Below, one piece after another: positions 6,242-9,705 of a DNA stretch of 9,705 nt. Where the stretch lies: the NCBI GenBank assembly GCA_964415045.1, contig CAYPZL010000199.1:1-9705 (forward strand), read 5' to 3'. Position 1 is the stretch's first letter; each line of letters starts with the position of its first letter. The notes below the pieces were generated by a model. That model had not been told where the DNA came from. It made no database searches and saw nothing but the letters and a program-made list of their open reading frames with translations. The translations under genes and the position numbers were made by a program. This stretch comes from CAYPZL01 sp964415045 (lineage in GTDB: Bacteria > Planctomycetota > Phycisphaerae > Sedimentisphaerales > Anaerobacaceae).

Positions 6242-7783
6242 ATGAAGCGCAGAGATCGCTGCCCTTCGAGAACGCTCATGCTGGTTCTTCTGGCGGCCGG
6301 GACCGCAATCGCACTGAGCGGTTGTGCGGCGCTGACCGGGGAAAATGGCAAGGGAAAGAAACTGGGGCTCGTGACGGTAACGCCCGACGGGACCGGATTC
6401 GTCGAGAAAGTCCCCGGCCTCCTGGGAACGGAATCGCGACCGTTCGTACCCTTCGGCACCAACTACTATGATCCCAACACCAACTGGCCCCCGAGACTCT
6501 GGCAACAGTTCGATCCCGACCGCGTCAAAGAGCACTTCCGCGTCATGAACGAGCTCGGCGTCAACTGCGCCCGCGTCTTCCTGACCGCCGCCTCCTTCCA
6601 GCCCGACGCCAATACCGTCGATGAGCGGGCCCTCGAGAAGCTCGACACCCTCGTCCAAATCGCCCGCGACGCGCGCATCCACCTTATTCTCACCGGCCCG
6701 GACCACTGGGAAGGCGTCCCGTCCTACTGGAAGCCGGATCGGTTCGCCGGCGAGGAATCCCTGCGGGCGCTGGAACATTTCTGGTCCGTCGTGGCCAAAC
6801 GCTACGCTGGCGAGCCGGCGATCTTCGCCTGGGACCTGCTCAACGAGCCGCAGATGCCCTGGTTTGTCGAATCGTGGCGTCCGAAATGGAACGCCTTCCT
6901 CGAAGGCAAGTACCGCAGTTGGCCGGCTCTCAAGGCCGCGTACGCCGACGACCTGGCCGAGGGCGAATCCTGGGGCGACGTCGCCGTGCCGAAAGACGAA
7001 GCGAATGCGGGCAATCCGCGTCTGCTGGACTGGCAGTTGTTCCGCGAGTCACTGGCCGACGAGTGGGTCCGCCGACAGGCGGAGGCGATCCGCAAGGCCG
7101 ACCCCACCGCACGTGTCACGGTCGGCTACATCCAGTGGTCCTATCCCGTGGTCCGCATTGGCGATCCAAGCCTGTATTCCGCCTTCAACCCGCGCCGGCA
7201 GGCCAAGTGGCTCGACTTCATTTCGATTCATTTCTATCCGGCCATGGGACATCCCTTCGCCTCGCGCGACAACTGGGAGATGAACCTGGCGTACCTCCAA
7301 AGCGTCCTGGCGTATTGCCACACCGGCAAGCCCGTGGTCCTTAGCGAATACGGCTGGTACGGCGGCGGCGCCCCCCAGGGCCGGCCCCTCCTCGACGAAC
7401 ATCAGCAGGGCCGCTGGATCGTGGCCGAGATTGAAGCGTCGCGCCGTCTGGCGTGCGGCTGGCTGTCGTGGCCTTTCGCCGACACACCCGACTCAACGGA
7501 CATGAGCCGGTACGGCGGCATGGTCAAAGAGAACATGATCTACAAGATATGGGCCTGGCGCTTCAAGTCCTATGCCGCCGGCCTGGCGGAGCTGCGCCAG
7601 CCGATGCCGGAACTGCCCGGCATCGACGTCACCGCCTCCCTGACCGCCCCGCTGTCCGACCTCGTGCCGATGCAGGAGAAGCACGCCGAGCGGATCACCA
7701 AAGCGATCCGCGCCGCCGGGCCGATGCCCGAAATCGAAGATCGGACGCGAGAGATGATCGAGGCGCAAAAGCCTTCCGAGTGA
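6242..7783 (+). CDS. GH5-like glycoside hydrolase lipoprotein
   Basis: A 513-residue predicted lipoprotein glycosidase of clan GH-A, closest in motif style to GH5 cellulase/mannanase-type enzymes. Residues 1-28 are a lipoprotein signal with lipobox LSGC (Cys28), so it should be membrane-anchored and face the periplasm or outside. The (beta/alpha)8 barrel spans about residues 60-440: RPFVPFGTNYYDP (strand 1), GVNCARVFLT, then the acid/base Glu202 in AWDLLNEPQMPW and the nucleophile Glu369 in PVVLSEYGWYG. FISIHFYPAMGHP between them suits the substrate-binding His/Tyr strand. A Trp-rich insertion (about 205-260) lies after the acid/base. The C-terminal tail from about 450 is helical and charged. 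The ATG at 6242 has GGAGG seven bases upstream. It lies 82 bases after sppA with no terminator, so read-through is likely. Substrate is not evident; a GH5-like subfamily acting on beta-mannan or beta-glucan is possible, and a more distant GH-A family cannot be excluded. Confidence 0.85.
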   Translation: MKRRDRCPSRTLMLVLLAAGTAIALSGCAALTGENGKGKKLGLVTVTPDGTGFVEKVPGLLGTESRPFVPFGTNYYDPNTNWPPRLWQQFDPDRVKEHFRVMNELGVNCARVFLTAASFQPDANTVDERALEKLDTLVQIARDARIHLILTGPDHWEGVPSYWKPDRFAGEESLRALEHFWSVVAKRYAGEPAIFAWDLLNEPQMPWFVESWRPKWNAFLEGKYRSWPALKAAYADDLAEGESWGDVAVPKDEANAGNPRLLDWQLFRESLADEWVRRQAEAIRKADPTARVTVGYIQWSYPVVRIGDPSLYSAFNPRRQAKWLDFISIHFYPAMGHPFASRDNWEMNLAYLQSVLAYCHTGKPVVLSEYGWYGGGAPQGRPLLDEHQQGRWIVAEIEASRRLACGWLSWPFADTPDSTDMSRYGGMVKENMIYKIWAWRFKSYAAGLAELRQPMPELPGIDVTASLTAPLSDLVPMQEKHAERITKAIRAAGPMPEIEDRTREMIEAQKPSE

Positions 7784-7796
7784 CCCGGCTCGGAAG
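7773..7796 (-). terminator. Probable intrinsic terminator of miaB, overlapping the GH5-like stop codon
   Basis: CTTCCGAG (7773-7780) and CTCGGAAG (7789-7796) form an 8-bp stem with an 8-base loop. On the minus strand the stem is followed by GCTTTTG, a short T-run, and it lies about 70 bases beyond the miaB stop. The plus strand lacks a T-run. The loop contains the TGA of the GH5-like gene (7781-7783), so the miaB terminator is built into the end of the convergent gene. Confidence 0.55.
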
Positions 7797-7864
7797 ATCG
7801 GAACCGCCTGGTGACGTCCGTCGCCTGACGCACGTTCCTTGCCCGCGATGTCGCGACGCGAGTC

Positions 7865-9262
7865 TCATCGGCACAGCTCGCCGAAAAGGGTCAGCGGCGC
7901 CGTGCGCGTGATTTCCACCTCCGCGAAACCGCCCGCCCGCGCCGGCGGACCGTTGAAGACCACGATGTAATCGGTCGACGTGCGTCCCACCAATTGCGGC
8001 TGATCCTGTTCATCCCGGGGATTGACGTGGGCCTTCTTGCTGAGTCCCTCGACAAGGACCCGGACGGTCCGGCCGAGATACGCCCGGCTCAATTCCTCGC
8101 TGACCTCCTCCTGCACCGCCAGAAGCTCGACGTTCCGCCTCTGCTTGACGTCGGCGCCGACGGTGTCCCGCAGGCGCCTGTCGGCCGTGGTGCCCGGGCG
8201 CGGAGAGTACTTAAAGACAAAACAGTTCTTGTACCTCGCCTTACGAACCAGCTCCGCCGTTGCCTGGAAATCCTCGTCGGTCTCGCCCGGAAAGCCGACG
8301 ATGAAGTCGCCCGCCACCGCGATCCCGGGCACGATCTCCCGCGCCCGCTCCAGCAGCTCGAGATACTCGGCCGCACGATAGTGGCGGTTCATCGCCCGCA
8401 GGATCCGGTCCGAACCGCTCTGCGCCGGCATGTGCAGGTACTTGCACACTTTCTCCGACGAGGCCATAACACGCAGAATCTCATCGTAGAACTCTTCTGA
8501 CGGATAGCTCGTGACAAATTTGACCCATTCGATCCCCTCGACCCCGGCCGCCATCTCGAGCAGGTCGGCCAGGCAGTAGGTCCGCTGGCCGCTCTCGTAC
8601 CGGTAGGAGTTGACCGTCTGGCCCAGCAACGTCACCTGCCTGGTCCCCTTGTCGGCCAGCCTGCGGACCTGCTCAAGGATGGCCTGCGGCGGTCGGCACT
8701 CCTCGGGGCCGCGAACGTAGGGAACGATGCAGTAGGTGCAGAAATTGTCGCACCCGCGCATCACCCGCACGAAGGCCTGCCCGGGCAGAGCGCCCTCTGC
8801 GATCCCGTCGACGCTGTAGGCCGATTCGAATCGCTCCAGGGCCGCACCGGCCGCTTCGTCCTGCCGTCGAACGGTCGCCGCCACCGCGATCCGCTTCTCG
8901 TGTCGTTCGAGGGCCTCGCCGACAAGCTCGGCAATCTGCGGAATCTGCGTCGGCCCGCACACCACGTCGACGGCCTCGTGTTCGAGCAGTGTTTCGCCCA
9001 GGCGCTGCGCCATGCAGCCGATCACACCCACGACCAAGTCCGGCCGGTGCTCGCGGGCATGCTTGAGGTGGCCTAAATGCGAGAACACCCGCTCCTCGGC
9101 GTGCTCCCGCACCGAGCAGGTATTGATCAGGACAACGTCCGCGTCGCGCACGTCGTCGGTCAAGCCGTAACCGGCGTCCTTCAGCGCTGCGGCGACCAGC
9201 GCCGTGTCCAGCTTGTTCATCTGGCAGCCGAAGCTGCGAATATGCACTCTTCGTTCATTCAT
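7865..9262 (-). CDS. miaB: tRNA-2-methylthio-N6-dimethylallyladenosine synthase MiaB
   Basis: A 465-residue radical SAM methylthiotransferase that adds the 2-methylthio group to i6A37 next to the anticodon of tRNAs reading UNN codons, in the cytoplasm. Order: the UPF0004 domain (about 1-120) with Cys13 in SFGCQMN, Cys49 in INTCSVR and Cys83 in IGCMAQR, which bind the auxiliary 4Fe-4S cluster; the radical SAM domain (about 155-370) with Cys171, Cys175 and Cys178 in RGCDNFCTYCIVPY; and a C-terminal TRAM domain (about 380-450) for RNA binding. SFGCQMN separates it from MtaB and RimO. Length is normal. The stretch PYVRGPEECRPP carries Cys189 where most MiaB proteins have Ser. The ATG at 9262 has no good Shine-Dalgarno; TTGACG at 9294-9289 on the minus strand is a lone -35-like hexamer. 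The gene is monocistronic in this window, convergent with the GH5-like gene. Confidence 0.96.
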   Translation of the reverse strand: MNERRVHIRSFGCQMNKLDTALVAAALKDAGYGLTDDVRDADVVLINTCSVREHAEERVFSHLGHLKHAREHRPDLVVGVIGCMAQRLGETLLEHEAVDVVCGPTQIPQIAELVGEALERHEKRIAVAATVRRQDEAAGAALERFESAYSVDGIAEGALPGQAFVRVMRGCDNFCTYCIVPYVRGPEECRPPQAILEQVRRLADKGTRQVTLLGQTVNSYRYESGQRTYCLADLLEMAAGVEGIEWVKFVTSYPSEEFYDEILRVMASSEKVCKYLHMPAQSGSDRILRAMNRHYRAAEYLELLERAREIVPGIAVAGDFIVGFPGETDEDFQATAELVRKARYKNCFVFKYSPRPGTTADRRLRDTVGADVKQRRNVELLAVQEEVSEELSRAYLGRTVRVLVEGLSKKAHVNPRDEQDQPQLVGRTSTDYIVVFNGPPARAGGFAEVEITRTAPLTLFGELCR

Positions 9263-9388
9263 AGGGTGCTAACGATACGACATCAGGGCGTCAAAATCAA
9301 TCCGCCGGCAAATTCGGCCTTGCGGACCCAATCGCCGCGGCGCTTACCCGACCGATCCGCCCGGCCCCACGACCCGCCCCGCCGCACA

Positions 9389-9705
9389 ATATACCTGGTC
9401 ATCGGTGGATTCCATCTCCTGACCATGTCGGACTCCCAGGTTCGGGACGTCATTCGGCAATTCTGGGCGCTGGGCGTACAGAAGGCCGGGCCCAGCCATT
9501 GCACCGGTCCGAGGGCCATCGAGCTGTTCCGCAAGGCTTACGGCGCGGACTTCGTTCCAGTCGGCGTCGGCCAGATCAGCATACCGGTCGAATGCGACTT
9601 CACCGGCGACCGGAAAGTCGACATAAATGACCTCATTCTTCTCATTGAACACTGTGTCATTTCGGCAAGCGTGCATGAAGTAGGATTTTTTTGGTGGTAT
9701 TGTCA
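9389..9705 (+). pseudogene. 5'-truncated metallo-beta-lactamase-fold gene with dockerin-like segment (runs off window)
   Basis: From about 9389 the plus strand encodes IYLVIGGFHLLTMSDS, then VIRQFWALGVQKAGPSHCTG and RAIELFRKAYGADFVPVGVG. This is the C-terminal third of COG1237-type MBL-fold hydrolases (relatives of ribofuranosylaminobenzene phosphate synthase-like proteins), including the GGFHL and HCTG motifs, where the His is a probable metal ligand. Straight after it, CDFTGDRKVDINDLILLIEH (from 9593) resembles one dockerin/EF-hand-like repeat, although Thr replaces the usual Asn and Arg the usual Gly. The frame stays open to the window end. Upstream the frame is open but low-complexity (Pro/Arg-rich), and the HxHxDH part of the fold is absent, since the miaB start lies only 127 bases away. 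It is therefore a 5'-deleted gene. Its true 3' end lies outside the window. Confidence 0.6.

Noticed and set aside
5056..6462. A 468-codon open frame on the minus strand opposite sppA
   Set aside because: Its composition (Val/Asp/Gly/Arg-rich, no motifs) is that of an antisense shadow, and the plus strand holds a clear SppA with catalytic residues.
9344..9676. A 110-codon minus-strand frame near the window end
   Set aside because: The opposite strand codes for recognisable MBL-fold and dockerin-like motifs; this frame has none.

Overview
The window is GC-rich bacterial chromosome with standard code usage. The most likely source is a planctomycete, of the Phycisphaerae/Sedimentisphaerales type. 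The support is indirect: a stand-alone GspG-like pseudopilin, several secreted glycoside hydrolases, a single dockerin-like EF-hand segment after an enzyme domain, and large gene-poor spacers. No rRNA or ribosomal protein is present to confirm the phylum. There are no tRNA genes, insertion sequences or CRISPR arrays.

Layout: (1) 1-2556, plus strand: the 3' end of an unrecognised protein, then a secreted GH50 beta-agarase-like enzyme, closed by a strong bidirectional terminator at 2563-2592. (2) 2629-3501, minus strand: a secreted protein with a DUF4082-like beta-sandwich and a C-terminal FIMAH domain. Its 5' leader holds a 14-codon ORF with a near-perfect Shine-Dalgarno and a hairpin that contains that ORF's stop codon. 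(3) 4144-4647, plus: an orphan prepilin-like protein, followed by a minus-strand remnant of a DUF2156 (phosphatidylglycerol lysyltransferase-like) gene. (4) 5005-7783, plus: a textbook sigma-70 promoter, a signal peptide peptidase SppA, and a GH5-like lipoprotein glycosidase. (5) 7865-9262, minus: miaB, a tRNA methylthiotransferase. (6) 9389-9705, plus: the 3' part of a metallo-beta-lactamase-fold gene fused to a dockerin-like segment, lacking its 5' part and running off the window.

The common theme is the cell envelope and extracellular polysaccharide use: two glycosidases, a secreted FIMAH protein, a pseudopilin and a signal peptide peptidase. They do not form one tidy operon. MiaB is housekeeping. 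Two unrelated 5'-truncated gene remnants show that the locus has been rearranged. I see no clear new defence or mobile system. The least explained parts are the leader of the FIMAH gene, the orphan pilin and the truncated metallo-hydrolase.
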